A stretch of 64,000 nt of DNA from Francisella orientalis FNO12. Lineage in GTDB: Bacteria; Pseudomonadota; Gammaproteobacteria; Francisellales; Francisellaceae. The stretch covers positions 558,001 to 622,000 of the forward strand of contig NZ_CP011921.2 in assembly GCF_001042525.2 (NCBI RefSeq), read 5' to 3'. Below, one piece after another: positions 32,743 through 44,513 of this stretch. The notes beneath the pieces are model-generated. The model ran no database searches. It was not told where the DNA came from and saw only the letters and a list, made by a program, of their open reading frames with translations. Position 1 is the stretch's first letter, and each line of letters begins with the position of its first letter. A program made the position numbers and the translations under genes.

Positions 32743-34092
32743 ATGGGAAGATCTAGAAGACATAAGAAACCTCAAGAGGGTGTTTTTGAAGCTGAAATTA
32801 TAGCACTTAGTCATGATGGTAGAGGAATAGCAAAAGTTAATGGTAAAACGACTTTTATTCCATTTACATTATCAGGGGAAGTAGTCAAGTTTGAGTATAC
32901 ATTTACAAAGGCTAAGTTTGATGAAGCAAAAGTAGTTGAATATATTAAGAAATCATCTAATAGAGTTAATGCTCCTTGCGAGTATTTCGAAATTTGTGGA
33001 GGTTGTAGCTTACAACATATGTCTACAGATGCACAGATTGAGCATAAGCAACAAACCTTACTGAATCAACTGAAGTACATTGGCCAAGGAGTGGAACCTC
33101 AGAGTATTCTAGAACCATTACATATGGCTAAAACCGAAGGATATCGTAATAAAGCACGTTTAGGTGTTAGATATGTTAATAAAAAAGAAAAAATTTTAGT
33201 AGGCTTTAGAGAGCGTAATGGTAGATTTTTAGCTGATATAGATAAATGTATAGTACTAAATCCTCTAATAGGAGAAAAACTAACAGAAATAGCCTCCTTT
33301 ATAGAGACACTTTCTATATATCAGCATATAGCACAATTAGAGATTGCAATTGATGATACTAGACCAGCACTTATCGTGCGCCACCTTGAACCGTTTGTGA
33401 ATGAAGATCTTGAAAAGCTAAAAGCTTTTGGTAAGCAGAATAATTATTGGATATACCTACAATCAAAAGGCCCTGATACTATCTTTAGACTGTATCCACA
33501 AGAAGATATTAAACCTAAAAAGTTAAGTTATCAGCCAGTTGCTGGGATAAATATTGGTTTTGAACCTAATGATTTTACTCAAGTTAATAATGATATTAAT
33601 AAAAAGATGATTAAAAGAGCTATTGATCTTTTAGAAATATCAGAAAATGATTCTATTATTGATTTGTTTTGTGGTTTAGGAAACTTTACGTTGCCAATTT
33701 CTCAGTATGCAAAAACTGTAATTGGTGTAGAGGGAGAGCAGACAATGGTTAGTAGAGCTAAAGAAACAGCGGATAATAATAATATCAGCAATATTAAGTT
33801 TTATGCGGCTAACCTTTTTGAAAGCTTTGAAGATAAAGAATGGTTTAATAATTTTGAATATAACAAAATGCTATTGGATCCGCCGAGAGCTGGGGCTCAA
33901 GAAGTTTGTAGTAATATCGAAAAGTTTGATGTTGAGCGTATTGTTTATGTATCATGCGATACTGCTACTTTGGCAAGAGACGCTGGCATTTTAGTGAATG
34001 ATAAGGGTTATAAATTAGTTAGTGCAGGTGTTATGGATATGTTCCCTCATACAATGCATGTTGAGTCAATAGCTGTTTTTGAAAAGGTTTAA
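32743..34092 (+). CDS. rlmD: 23S rRNA (uracil(1939)-C5)-methyltransferase
   Basis: Fe-S, SAM-dependent rRNA methyltransferase (former RumA), 449 residues. It has an N-terminal TRAM domain (VFEAEIIALSHDGRGIAKVNG), a 4Fe-4S site with APCEYFEICGGCSLQHM and a later DKC, and a C-terminal Rossmann fold with DLFCGLGNFTLPIS, LLDPPRAGAQE and the catalytic Cys in VYVSCDTATLARD. ATG 32743 (MGRSRRHKKP) is preferred to a TTG 15 nt upstream. It is followed by two ROK kinase pseudogenes only 2 nt away, which suggests they were once co-transcribed. Confidence 0.95.
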   Translation: MGRSRRHKKPQEGVFEAEIIALSHDGRGIAKVNGKTTFIPFTLSGEVVKFEYTFTKAKFDEAKVVEYIKKSSNRVNAPCEYFEICGGCSLQHMSTDAQIEHKQQTLLNQLKYIGQGVEPQSILEPLHMAKTEGYRNKARLGVRYVNKKEKILVGFRERNGRFLADIDKCIVLNPLIGEKLTEIASFIETLSIYQHIAQLEIAIDDTRPALIVRHLEPFVNEDLEKLKAFGKQNNYWIYLQSKGPDTIFRLYPQEDIKPKKLSYQPVAGINIGFEPNDFTQVNNDINKKMIKRAIDLLEISENDSIIDLFCGLGNFTLPISQYAKTVIGVEGEQTMVSRAKETADNNNISNIKFYAANLFESFEDKEWFNNFEYNKMLLDPPRAGAQEVCSNIEKFDVERIVYVSCDTATLARDAGILVNDKGYKLVSAGVMDMFPHTMHVESIAVFEKV

Positions 34093-34094
34093 TT

Positions 34095-35057
34095 ATGTAT
34101 GTAGGTTTAGATATTGGTGGTAGTAATATATTAGCAGGAATTTTTGATGAACATAAAAACCTACTCAAGACAGCTAAGGTAAAATCAAAAGGGAAAAGTG
34201 ATCCTAATACAGTTTCAGGTCAGATTTTTAAAGTTATTAATAAATTACTTGATGATTCAACAAGAGGCAAAATAAAGGCTATAGGTATTGGTATAGCAGG
34301 CTTTGTCGATTCAAAAAATGGTATTTTAAATTTTAGTGCGAATATCAATCTCAACGGTATAAATATAGCTAAAGAAGTTAGTCAAAAATTTGATAATGTA
34401 CCAGTATTTATTGAAAATGATGTCAATGTAGGTGTTATTGGTGAATGGAAATATGGAGTTGGGCAAGGCCATGAAAATATCGTTGGTATATTTGCAGGCA
34501 CAGGGATTGGTGGTGGTCTAGTCATAAATAATCAGTTTTTATATGGAGTTACAGGTGGTGCCGGAGCTGTAGGACATGTTAGTATCAATACTCAAGGAGC
34601 TTATTGTCAAAGTTGTGGTTCATAGGGCTGTGTTGAGACTTATGCTGGTAAAGTAGGTATGGAAAATAGGATTCTAAACCTACATAAAAAAGGTGTCAAA
34701 AGCTTACTTATAGATTTGGTGTTAGAAAACAATAATAAGCTTAAGGGATCACATTTGAAAAAAGTACTAGATGCTAAAGATTCTGTGGCAGAAGATATTG
34801 TCAATTTGGCAATGACCAATTTGGGTGTTGCTATAGCTAATTATATAAACCTTTTGAATCTATCATTGGTATTGTTAGGTGGTGGTGTTATGGAAGCTAT
34901 TGGACATAAGTATTTGGATACTATTTATAATTCATGTTCAAAGTATGCCTTTAAAACAATGTTAGAGGCATGTGAATTGAATATCGCGACATTAGGCGAC
35001 AACTCAGGTGTTTATGGGGTTATGGATATAGCAAATAGATTAGAAGGAAATTGGTAA
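34095..35057 (+). pseudogene. ROK family sugar kinase, first copy, one nonsense codon
   Basis: A ROK (repressor/ORF/kinase) family ATP-dependent sugar kinase of 320 codons, most like glucokinase/N-acetyl-hexosamine kinases, with no HTH domain. Motifs: YVGLDIGGSNILAGIFDE (phosphate-binding loop), ENDVNVGVIGEWKYG (catalytic Asp), FAGTGIGGGLVIN and the zinc-site region GHVSINTQGAYCQSCGS-GCVETYAG. A single TAG at 34623-34625 lies inside the zinc motif, where CAG (Gln) is expected between Ser and Gly; the frame is open on both sides. The stop overlaps the start of the second copy (TAATG). Confidence 0.9.
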
Positions 35058-36005
35058 TGTTTATAGGTGTAGATATTGGCGGTTCAAATATGGCCGCTGG
35101 ATTATTTGATGAAAATAAAAAGTTAATAACTACTGCAAAAGTTAAATCAAAAGCAAAAGAAAAAACTGATATCGTCATAGGGCAGCTATTTAAAGTTATT
35201 GATAAGCTAATCTCAGAAATTCCTTCGGATAAGAAGCTTGAAGGTATAGGTATTGGTGTAGCAGGTCTTATAGATAAAAGAACATCGATTGTACGTAGAA
35301 GTGTCAACATCAATCTAAATGACGTAAATTTGAAAGAAGTCGTTGAAGATAAATACAAAGTTAAATCTGAGATAGATAATGATGTTAACGTTGGTGTTTT
35401 AGGTGAAGCAAAATATGGAGCTGGTGTCGGTCATGATGATATCGTTGGTGCTTTTGTAGGTACTGGTATTGGTGGGGGGATTGGTTCTAAATGGCAAACT
35501 CTATGGAGGTAATAGTGGTTTGGCAGCTAAGCTAGGGCATACAATCATAAAACAAGGTGGGGCTTACTGTCCTGGATGTGGGTCTCAAGGTTGTTTAGAA
35601 GAGTATGCTGGTAAAGTAGGTATAGAAAAGAAAATTGAAAACTTAGCTAAAAAGAAAGTTAAAAGTACACTAATCGAATTAGTAACTGAAAATGATGGTA
35701 AGCTAAAGAGTAGTCATATTAAAAAAGCACTTGAAACAAATGATGAGATTGCTATGGATATTCTCAGTGAAGCAATGGAGTATCTAGGTACTGGATTAGG
35801 TAGTGTTTTAAATATGATAAATCCTTAGATGGTGATATTAGGTGGTGGCGTGATGGAAGCTATTGGTGAGCAATATTTGTCACAAATTAAACGAGCTGCC
35901 ATGAGAAATTCATTTGCTGATATTTATGCAGAATGTCAATTTAAATTAGCAAAACTCGGCGATCAGGCTGGGATTTATGGAGCTATGGAGTTAGTTGCTG
36001 GTTAA
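35057..36005 (+). pseudogene. ROK family sugar kinase, second copy, frameshift and nonsense
   Basis: Tandem paralogue of the preceding kinase, about 316 codons. It shares FIGVDIGGSNMAAGLFDE, DNDVNVGVLGEAKYGAG, FVGTGIGGG and the zinc motif GGAYCPGCGSQGCLEEYAG, which is intact here. A run of six G at 35474-35479 holds one base too many and shifts the frame just after GTGIGGG; TAG at 35826-35828 is a second lesion, after which the frame reads MVILGGGVMEAIGEQYL to the normal C-terminus ending MELVAG. The two copies broke by different mutations, so neither activity is retained. Confidence 0.9.
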
Positions 36006-36026
36006 TCTAGTTAGGATTGTATTACT

Positions 36027-36789
36027 ATGACTCGTATTATAAATGAGTTTTTTTCTCAATTGTCTGCTTATTTTAAAGGTTTTAGAAATATAAGTTTGAC
36101 GCAAATTTTTAATGATTGGAATATTTTTGAGATAGTTTGGCTTATAGCTTCTGTAAGTATTCTAGCTATCATAAGTATTTTTGACTACAGATAATTATTT
36201 AGTGCTTACAGTTATCGCTACAGTCACAGGAATGCTAAATCTGTTGTTAGTCGCTAAAGGAAAAATACTTAACTATTTTTTTGCTTTTGTAAATAATCTT
36301 ACTTATGCGTATATTTTGTTATACTCAGGGTATTTATGGACAGTTTCTACTTTTTGCATTTTTCTTTTTTACGATGCAATTTTATGGATTGTATACTTGG
36401 ACTAAGCCACATAATATAACATAAAATAGTGATATTATCACAAAATACTGTCCAACAAATATAGGATTTATCTTATTAGTGGAATTGTTATTGCTGCATT
36501 TTTGTATGGTTTTTTTATTCTAAAAGGATACTTTCATCAACAGATATGTTTAGTTGCTGACTCATTAACCGATGTGGTATCTGTTGTGGCGATTATCTTG
36601 ATGGTTAAAGCATATATTGAACAATGAGTGTTGTGGATAGTTATTAATACTCTTTCAACAGTTATATGGTTACAACAATACTTTTCTGGTTCAGGTGATG
36701 GTGTTGCATTTTTAGCGATGTGGTTGGTTTATTTATTTAATGCAATATATGGATATGTAAACTGGCTAAAGCTAAAAAAAGATGTATAA
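36027..36789 (+). pseudogene. pnuC: Nicotinamide mononucleotide/riboside transporter PnuC, broken
   Basis: An inner-membrane PnuC-type NAD-precursor transporter, about 250 codons. The start is MTRIINEFFSQLSAYFKGF; later segments NLLLVAKGKILNYFFAFVNN, WTVSTFCIFLFYDAILWIVYL and the C-terminus LAMWLVYLFNAIYGYVNWLK are PnuC-like, including the conserved W-N pattern in the last helix. Lesions: a frameshift at about 36185-36192 followed by TAA, another near 36400 (WTKPHN restored in a different frame), and TGA at 36625-36627 where Trp is expected. The substrate (nicotinamide mononucleotide or riboside) is not decided by the sequence. Confidence 0.8.
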
Positions 36790-36821
36790 AAAAGCTCCGA
36801 AAAAACTTTCCTATAATTAGC

Positions 36822-36850
36822 TTAACTTACTTAGTCCATTTCTATATAAT
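36822..36850 (+). promoter_or_regulatory. Promoter of the MFS gene at 36889
   Basis: TTAACT (36822-36827), 17-nt spacer, perfect TATAAT (36845-36850), 39 nt before the GTG start. Confidence 0.6.
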
Positions 36851-36888
36851 TTGCAGTATTGATTATATATCTTACGGAGGGTAGAACA

Positions 36889-38115
36889 GTGACTGTTAGA
36901 CAAACTCTATTTCTTATTCTTACTCCTATAATTGCAATGTGTGTATTATCATTTGGTAATGGTTATTTCACAACTTACTCATCAATAGAGATAAATAGTC
37001 TTGGTCGTTCTAACCTAATGATAGGTATAATATCAGCAGCCTATTTTTTGGGAATGACAGCAGGATCTTATTTTTCACAATTTACGATAGTTAGAGTAGG
37101 CTATATTCGAGCTTTTGTTTTATTTGCATCTCTCATGGCAATTAGTGCTTTGATAGTTGGTATTAATAAGAGTGTACCGGTTTGGGTCTTCTTTAGATTT
37201 GTTTGCGGATACTCTCTCGCAGCATTATTTATTGTTATAGAAAGTTGGTGTATTTTATCTGCAGAGAGAAAAAATCGTGGATTAGTGTTTTCTATATATC
37301 TATTTGTTTACTATGGAACCCAAGCATTATCACAGTTAGTGATTAATGTTCATTTTAGCAATGGATTACTAGCATATTGTTTTATATCTTCACTTTGTAG
37401 TGTTGCTATTGTTTTGATGGCATTTACAAAAACAGTAGCTCCAGTACCACATTCTGAAGAAGTTTGCTCACCAATAAGAATTATTAAAAAAGTACCTCTT
37501 GCTATGGCTGCTAGTGTTATAGGAGGATCACTTTTAGGTTCCATTTATACTTTATTACCAATATTTATGGTAAGAGTAAACATTGAGCATGATATGGTCT
37601 CTGTGCTAATGATGACAACTATTCTTGGAGGAATGTTGCTGCAAGTACCTATTGGAAAAATCTCGGATCTTATTGATAGACGAAAGGTAATATTGTTAGC
37701 TGGAGCTGGTATATTTATTGCATCATTGCTTATTGCTATTTTTCATACTTCATATCTGATATTTGGAGTAGTGATATTTGTATTTGGTGGTTGTGCTTTT
37801 GTCATATATCCATTATCGATATCTCATGCTAGTGACTTTTTGGAAGAGAATGAAGTATTGGGAGCTATAGGAGTTTTGACAATTGCTTACGGTGTGGGGT
37901 CAGTTGTTAGTCCTGTTATAATATCCAGTGTTATGTCAGTATTTGGTCCATTTGGATTTTTTATTATAACAGCGATACTTAGCGCTATTTTATGTGTGTA
38001 CTCAACGTATAGGATTTTTATTAGAAAATCAGCAGTTGATACTTCTTCATTCACCATAGCAACACCAGAGAGTCTTAATTTTAGCGAAGCGCAAGAGATA
38101 GTTTCGGAGAAATAA
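36889..38115 (+). CDS. MFS transporter (YcaD-like)
   Basis: A 408-residue 12-helix major facilitator. The N-terminal half shows FGNGYFTTYSSIEINSLG and GIISAAYFLGMTAGSYFSQ, then FRFVCGYSLAALFIVIESW, which are typical of the YcaD branch (conserved VxESW). The central loop around residue 190 is cytoplasmic, and the C-terminal half carries GKISDLIDRRKVIL (loop 8-9 motif). A hydrophilic tail of about 30 residues follows the last helix. GTG 36889 is chosen because CGGAGGG lies 9 nt upstream; the longer frame would put it inside the leader. The substrate is unknown. Confidence 0.85.
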   Translation: MTVRQTLFLILTPIIAMCVLSFGNGYFTTYSSIEINSLGRSNLMIGIISAAYFLGMTAGSYFSQFTIVRVGYIRAFVLFASLMAISALIVGINKSVPVWVFFRFVCGYSLAALFIVIESWCILSAERKNRGLVFSIYLFVYYGTQALSQLVINVHFSNGLLAYCFISSLCSVAIVLMAFTKTVAPVPHSEEVCSPIRIIKKVPLAMAASVIGGSLLGSIYTLLPIFMVRVNIEHDMVSVLMMTTILGGMLLQVPIGKISDLIDRRKVILLAGAGIFIASLLIAIFHTSYLIFGVVIFVFGGCAFVIYPLSISHASDFLEENEVLGAIGVLTIAYGVGSVVSPVIISSVMSVFGPFGFFIITAILSAILCVYSTYRIFIRKSAVDTSSFTIATPESLNFSEAQEIVSEK

Positions 38116-38130
38116 TCTAAGTATATTAAA

Positions 38131-38159
38131 TTGCAAAGCATACATCGCTAGCTTATAAT
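38131..38159 (+). promoter_or_regulatory. Promoter of eno
   Basis: TTGCAA (38131-38136), 17-nt spacer, perfect TATAAT (38154-38159), with AAAGGAG just before the eno start 58 nt downstream. A strong match, as expected for a glycolytic gene. Confidence 0.8.
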
Positions 38160-38184
38160 TGATAAGGTTTTTTAAAATTCATAA

Positions 38185-39585
<1,401 letters not shown>

Positions 39586-39592
39586 TAGTTTC

Positions 39593-39883
39593 ATGGATAT
39601 TAAATCTAATTCTTTTTTTTATATTTTTATTTTAGCAGTTTTATTACTAATTATCTTGTTACAATATCAGCTTTGGTTTAGTAACACAGGTTTGTTAAAG
39701 TATGATGTGCTAAAAAAATCAATTGCTACTCAAACAAAAGAAATTAAGCATAAATCTCAGACTAATGCGCAGCTGTATTCCGAAGTAGTTTCACTGCGTA
39801 AAAATAGCGAAGTGCTTGAGAGTTTGGCTCGTGAAAATATGGGCTTCATAAAGCAGGGAGAGGTTTTTTATAGTGTTAAATAA
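39593..39883 (+). CDS. ftsB: Cell division protein FtsB
   Basis: Divisome protein of 96 residues that pairs with FtsL through its coiled coil. A short cytoplasmic head is followed by one membrane helix (about 8-25, FFYIFILAVLLLIILLQY), a periplasmic coiled coil (LKKSIATQTKEIKHKSQTNAQLYSEV) and the family end motif ESLARENMGFIKQGEVFY. Location between eno and ispD is typical. ftsL lies 14 kb upstream in the same window. Confidence 0.93.
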   Translation: MDIKSNSFFYIFILAVLLLIILLQYQLWFSNTGLLKYDVLKKSIATQTKEIKHKSQTNAQLYSEVVSLRKNSEVLESLARENMGFIKQGEVFYSVK

Positions 39884-40565
39884 ATATGTAATAATTCCAG
39901 CTGCTGGGATAGGCTCGAGAATGGGATTAGATATTCCTAAGCAATATTACAAACTCATTAATAGTAAGACTATACTTGATAATACTTTAGAAAAGTTTGT
40001 CAAAGATTCCTTTTTTGATAAAGTAATTGTAGCTGTTAGTGATAATGATAATCTTTGGAGTAATTCTGAGTATTTTAATCATCCAAAGGTACAATCTTGT
40101 ATAGGTGGAGCCACAAGGTTTCATAGTGTTTATAATGCGCTTAAAATTATCAATGATCGTAAAGGTGATGATTGGATATTTGTACATGATGCAGCTAGAC
40201 CTTGTGTGAATATAGAAGATGTTATAGCTCTTTATAATCAAACTCAAAAATCTCATACTCAAGCTGGTATCTTGGCTATTAGAGCATTTGAAACGGTTAA
40301 AAAAGTAGCGATAAAGATGATTGTAGCTAAGACTATTGATCGACAAGATATTTGGCTTGCACAGACTCCACAACTATCAAGACTTAGGCAGTTAGAAACA
40401 GCATTTGATTTTTGTTATACAAATAATCTCATAGATAAAATAACAGACGAAGCATCGGCTTTGGAGTTGTATGGTATAAACCCAATAGTCGTTGAAGGTT
40501 CTAGGAAGAATATTAAGATCACAACACAAGATGATTTAGAGTTTGCTAACAGGCAGATTAGCTAG
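39873..40565 (+). CDS. ispD: 2-C-methyl-D-erythritol 4-phosphate cytidylyltransferase
   Basis: MEP-pathway enzyme making CDP-methylerythritol from MEP and CTP. 230 residues with IIPAAGIGSRMGLDIPKQYYKL (CTP-binding loop), VIVAVSDND, GGATRFHSVYNAL, FVHDAARPCVN and the end motif VVEGSRKNIKITTQDDLEFA. The start is GTG at 39873, 11 nt inside the end of ftsB, with AGGGAGAGG upstream. Overlap implies coupled translation. Confidence 0.96.
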   Translation: MLNKYVIIPAAGIGSRMGLDIPKQYYKLINSKTILDNTLEKFVKDSFFDKVIVAVSDNDNLWSNSEYFNHPKVQSCIGGATRFHSVYNALKIINDRKGDDWIFVHDAARPCVNIEDVIALYNQTQKSHTQAGILAIRAFETVKKVAIKMIVAKTIDRQDIWLAQTPQLSRLRQLETAFDFCYTNNLIDKITDEASALELYGINPIVVEGSRKNIKITTQDDLEFANRQIS

Positions 40566-40569
40566 TTAT

Positions 40570-41832
40570 CTATTTTAGTAGTAAGCCTATCACATACCCA
40601 AATATTATTACTAATCCCATTATAAATAAAATACAATCAAGTACTACACGTCTGTAGTTTTTGTATTGTATGTTTTTGTAGATTATTATCACTGGTAATA
40701 CATACAATAAGAAAGCCACAGTAGGAGCGACTAATATTCCTATAATGTTAAGTATCTTGAGGTTGCAGATTGTACATATCCATAAGATTATAAATATTAG
40801 ACCGACACAAATTCTATTTATGACTACATCTGTGATATTGATTTTATAGATGTTTCTAAAAAAGTATTTGAATAAGTATTTTAATGCTTCTTTAGAACCA
40901 ATATAACAACCGATAAATGAGCTTATAATAGCTGTAAAAACTATCATTGGAGCTAGAATGTTTAGTAATGTTCCCGGATGTTGTTCTTGTATTAGAGTAA
41001 CTATTGAGAGGTTATTTATATTCGCTCTATCAAGGTCATGTATTGTAGTACTAAGTAGGCAAGATGTTACGAATAATAGTACAAATATAAAAAGAATCAA
41101 TGCATTAATCTGAAGGATCTTATATACTTTGTACTTCTCTTGCGAATGTTCTACTTTTACATAATCACGATAGAATATTACTAGACTAGAAATAACTGGT
41201 GAATGATTCATTGATAATATCAAAATTGGCAAAACCATTAGTACACCTGTAATATAACCAATAGTATCAAAATGACTATCAGTTATGAATTCAAAATTCC
41301 AATATGGAATTATATATAGTGACAATGTAATTACTAATATTATTAGAAATATTACTATTAATTGCATAAATTTAAGGATTAAATTGATCCCTAAAGAAAC
41401 GATAACTAATAGTCCAGCAAGAATACTAAAACTAAACCAAATATTAGTCGAAAGATTTGTGTTAGCAATATGGTAATTTAACAAAAAGTTACTTAATTCA
41501 TTATTTAAACCAATCGAGTACATAGGCATATTTAAAAATATAGCAAAAAAATAGAGTACTACACAAATTAGTCCGAATAACTTACCAAGATTGTGTGTGA
41601 AAACATCTGTGATGCCACCATTATCTGTATATAAAACTATATTTGCCATATTCTTATGTGAATAATAAGTCAATGGTAGCGCAAAAATAAGAACTGTTAC
41701 TAAAGCCCATAATCCACTATGTCCAGCTTGAACAGGAAGATATAATAATCCTGCTCCGACAGCAGTACCAAACAGTGTAAAAATCCATTGTATATCAACT
41801 TTAGTTGTCTTTGTGTGATTTGAATTTTCCAC
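40570..41832 (-). CDS. Amino acid permease of the hydroxy/aromatic (SdaC/TdcC) family
   Basis: A 420-residue transporter with about 11 membrane helices of the HAAAP family, which imports serine or threonine by ion symport. The first helix has the family signature TLFGTAVGAGLLYLPVQAG. Charged loops include KVEHSQEKYKVYK near residue 235. It follows tdh with no gap on the same strand, so it is the third gene of a kbl-tdh-permease operon. Context therefore favours threonine or serine import feeding threonine breakdown; the exact substrate is inference. Intact. Confidence 0.85.
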   Translation of the reverse strand: MENSNHTKTTKVDIQWIFTLFGTAVGAGLLYLPVQAGHSGLWALVTVLIFALPLTYYSHKNMANIVLYTDNGGITDVFTHNLGKLFGLICVVLYFFAIFLNMPMYSIGLNNELSNFLLNYHIANTNLSTNIWFSFSILAGLLVIVSLGINLILKFMQLIVIFLIILVITLSLYIIPYWNFEFITDSHFDTIGYITGVLMVLPILILSMNHSPVISSLVIFYRDYVKVEHSQEKYKVYKILQINALILFIFVLLFVTSCLLSTTIHDLDRANINNLSIVTLIQEQHPGTLLNILAPMIVFTAIISSFIGCYIGSKEALKYLFKYFFRNIYKINITDVVINRICVGLIFIILWICTICNLKILNIIGILVAPTVAFLLYVLPVIIIYKNIQYKNYRRVVLDCILFIMGLVIIFGYVIGLLLK

Positions 41833-42888
41833 TTACCTACTCCAATCCAATATCACTTTACCACATTGACCACTTTTCATTATTTCAAATCCTTTTTGAT
41901 AATCATCGATATAAAGTCTGTGTGTGATGATTGGTTCCATATCCATACCTGCTTGAAGCATACTAGTCATTAGATACCATGTCTCAAACATCTCTCTGCC
42001 GTAAATACCTTTAAGAGTAAGACCTTTGAACAAGATAGCTCCCCAGTCAACAGAGATATCGCCAGCTGATATGCCCAAAAGTGACAGCTTACCACCATGA
42101 TTCATAACATCAAGCATCATAGATATTGCTGAGTTAATCCCAGACATTTCTAGACCTACATCAAACCCTTCTGTCATGCCAATTTCTGACATAACATTGC
42201 GCATTTGTGCTGTCAATTGTTGTTGATTTTTAAACTCTAATACATTTACTGCAACAGTAGCTCCGAAGTCTCTAGCCATCTGTAGACGATATTCATTAAT
42301 ATCTGTGATAACTATTCTACGAGCACCGCAGAATCTTGCTATCTTGACTGCCATAAGTCCAATAGGACCAGCTCCAGTTATAAGCACATCCTCACCAGTT
42401 AGGTTAAATGAAAGTGCTGTATGAATAGCATTACCCATAGGATCGAATGTACTAGCTATATCATCACTGATAGAATTAGGGATCTTAAAAACATTGGCAG
42501 CTGGCATTACTAAATATTCAGCAAAAGCTCCCTGTACATTTACACCTATGCCTATGGTTTTTCTACAAAGATGGCGTTTACCTGCTCTACAATTACGACA
42601 TTGTCCGCATACAAGATGACCTTCACCAGATACTCTATCGCCAACATCTACACTTGTGACACCATTTCCCTTAGCTACAACTTCACCAGCAAACTCATGT
42701 CCGGTAATCATTGGTACAGGTATGGTAGCTTGAGACCACTTATCCCAATTATAAATATGTAAATCAGTGCCACAAATTGCTGTTTTTTTAATTTTAATCA
42801 AAACATCATTGTAGCCATATTCTGGCATAGGAGCATCATCAATCATCCAAATACCTGGTTCTTTTTTTAATTTAGCAAGTGCTTTCAT
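41833..42888 (-). CDS. tdh: L-threonine 3-dehydrogenase
   Basis: Zinc-dependent medium-chain dehydrogenase (351 residues) that oxidises threonine to 2-amino-3-ketobutyrate with NAD. The catalytic zinc ligands are in [17 protein letters not shown] (Cys about 38) and GHEFAGEV (His about 64); the structural zinc site is [15 protein letters not shown] (about 97-111). The Rossmann fold starts [29 protein letters not shown] is also typical. kbl lies directly upstream. The product is unstable, so coupling to Kbl matters. Confidence 0.97.
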   Translation of the reverse strand: MKALAKLKKEPGIWMIDDAPMPEYGYNDVLIKIKKTAICGTDLHIYNWDKWSQATIPVPMITGHEFAGEVVAKGNGVTSVDVGDRVSGEGHLVCGQCRNCRAGKRHLCRKTIGIGVNVQGAFAEYLVMPAANVFKIPNSISDDIASTFDPMGNAIHTALSFNLTGEDVLITGAGPIGLMAVKIARFCGARRIVITDINEYRLQMARDFGATVAVNVLEFKNQQQLTAQMRNVMSEIGMTEGFDVGLEMSGINSAISMMLDVMNHGGKLSLLGISAGDISVDWGAILFKGLTLKGIYGREMFETWYLMTSMLQAGMDMEPIITHRLYIDDYQKGFEIMKSGQCGKVILDWSR

Positions 42889-42905
42889 AGTTTGATTCCT
42901 ATTAA

Positions 42906-44099
42906 CTATATAATACCTAATTCTTTAGCAGCTTTTGTAAAGCCATCAACAGCTTTGTCAATTTGCTCAAAAGTATGAGCAGCAGACATTTGTGTTCTAA
43001 TTCTAGCTTTACCCTTAGGTACCACTGGATATGAAAAAGCGATTACATATATACCATAATCTAGTAGCTTATCAGCAAATTCAGCTGCTTTTTTTTCATC
43101 GTATATCATGACAGGAATAATAGGGTGTTCTCCAGGTATTAAATCAAAACCTGCAGCAGTCATTTTTGATCTAAATCTCTGTTGATTAGCCTGTAACTGC
43201 TCTCTTAATTCATTTGAATTTTTAGTTATTTCTAAAGCTTTAATAGATGTTTTAGCTATTATCGGTGCTAAAGCATTTGAGAAAAGATATGGTCTAGAAA
43301 GATTTTTAAGTAAATCTACTACTTCTTTTTTAGCACAAATATATCCACCTGAAGCTCCGCCTAATCCTTTGCCTAGAGTGCCAGTTAGGATATCAACTCT
43401 ACCCATAACATCACAATGCTCAATTGAACCTTTACCATTTTTGCCAACAAAACCTGATGCGTGAGAATCATCAACCATAACAATAGCATTATATTTATCA
43501 GCTAAGTCACAGATAGATTTCAAGTTAGCAATAATACCATCCATTGAGAAGACACCATCTGTGGCAATCATTTTAAATCTTGCTCCAGCTTGATCAGCTT
43601 CTATAAGTTTTGCCTCAAGGTCTTGCATATCATTGTTGTTATATCTAAAACGCATTGCCTTGCACAATCTAACACCATCAATAATACTAGCATGATTAAG
43701 GGAATCACTTATGATAGCGTCTTCTTTTGTAAGAAGCGTCTCAAAAAGCCCCGCATTGGCATCAAAACATGAAGGATATAGGATTGTATCTTCAAACTCG
43801 AAAAAATCGCTTAATTCTTTTTCTAATTGTTTATGTACAGTATTTGTGCCACAGATAAATCTGACTGATGCCATACCATAGCCACATTCTTCAATATGGT
43901 TTTTTGCATAAGAAACTATTTCCGGATTATTTGCAAAGCCAAGATAGTTGTTTGCACAGAAGTTAATTAGTGTTTCACCATTTTCTAGATTAATGACAGG
44001 TTCTTGTGGGGTTGCTATTATTCTTTCGCTTTTGTATGTACCAGCCTCTTTTATTTCTTGTATTTTATTCTGAATATTAGCATAGAAATTATTATTCAT
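42906..44099 (-). CDS. kbl: Glycine C-acetyltransferase (2-amino-3-ketobutyrate CoA ligase)
   Basis: PLP enzyme of the alpha-oxoamine synthase family, 397 residues, which splits 2-amino-3-ketobutyrate with CoA to glycine and acetyl-CoA. It shows [55 protein letters not shown] and the PLP lysine in [15 protein letters not shown] (about residue 243). First gene of the kbl-tdh-permease operon; GAGGAGC lies close to the start. Lengths and motifs are normal. Confidence 0.97.
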   Translation of the reverse strand: MNNNFYANIQNKIQEIKEAGTYKSERIIATPQEPVINLENGETLINFCANNYLGFANNPEIVSYAKNHIEECGYGMASVRFICGTNTVHKQLEKELSDFFEFEDTILYPSCFDANAGLFETLLTKEDAIISDSLNHASIIDGVRLCKAMRFRYNNNDMQDLEAKLIEADQAGARFKMIATDGVFSMDGIIANLKSICDLADKYNAIVMVDDSHASGFVGKNGKGSIEHCDVMGRVDILTGTLGKGLGGASGGYICAKKEVVDLLKNLSRPYLFSNALAPIIAKTSIKALEITKNSNELREQLQANQQRFRSKMTAAGFDLIPGEHPIIPVMIYDEKKAAEFADKLLDYGIYVIAFSYPVVPKGKARIRTQMSAAHTFEQIDKAVDGFTKAAKELGII

Positions 44100-44513
44100 A
44101 TTTGAGCTCCTCTCAAAAATAGAGTTTAAGTTATATTCGACTTTAGAATATTAGCTAATAAAGATACTTTTTAAAACTATTTGATATCAAATTATATTAA
44201 GAATAAATATTATTTTTTCTTTGGTAAATATTTTGCTAGCTCATAAGTTGTATATTTGATGAAAAAAAGCTGTTTAGAACATTAGTAAATTATTACTCTA
44301 TATTTACAGTAATGGTTATGAAGTTAATTGCATTGTAGTAAGTCTGGCTATTAGTTTTTGATAATTATTTATTTTTAGCTATATGTTATATTGTGTTTCA
44401 ATAAAAATTTAGCAGGATCTTTAAAGAAAAATTAATATTTATTTATGCAAATCGTAATAAATAGATTTTAAAATGTTATAATCTTGTTTATACATAGATG
44501 TTTGATTCTTTAG
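44100..44513. other. Divergent intergenic region, kbl / MATE gene
   Basis: A 414-base gap, extremely AT-rich. It must hold the kbl promoter on the minus strand. On the plus strand TATAAT at 44477-44482 is a good -10 for the MATE gene, 32 nt from its start, without a clear -35. I saw no remnant coding frame, no clear operator dyad, and no hairpin-plus-T terminator. Confidence 0.4.

Noticed and set aside
44100-44513. Small-RNA gene in the kbl/MATE gap
   Set aside because: No promoter-plus-terminator pair or hairpin was seen; AT-rich noise explains the patterns.
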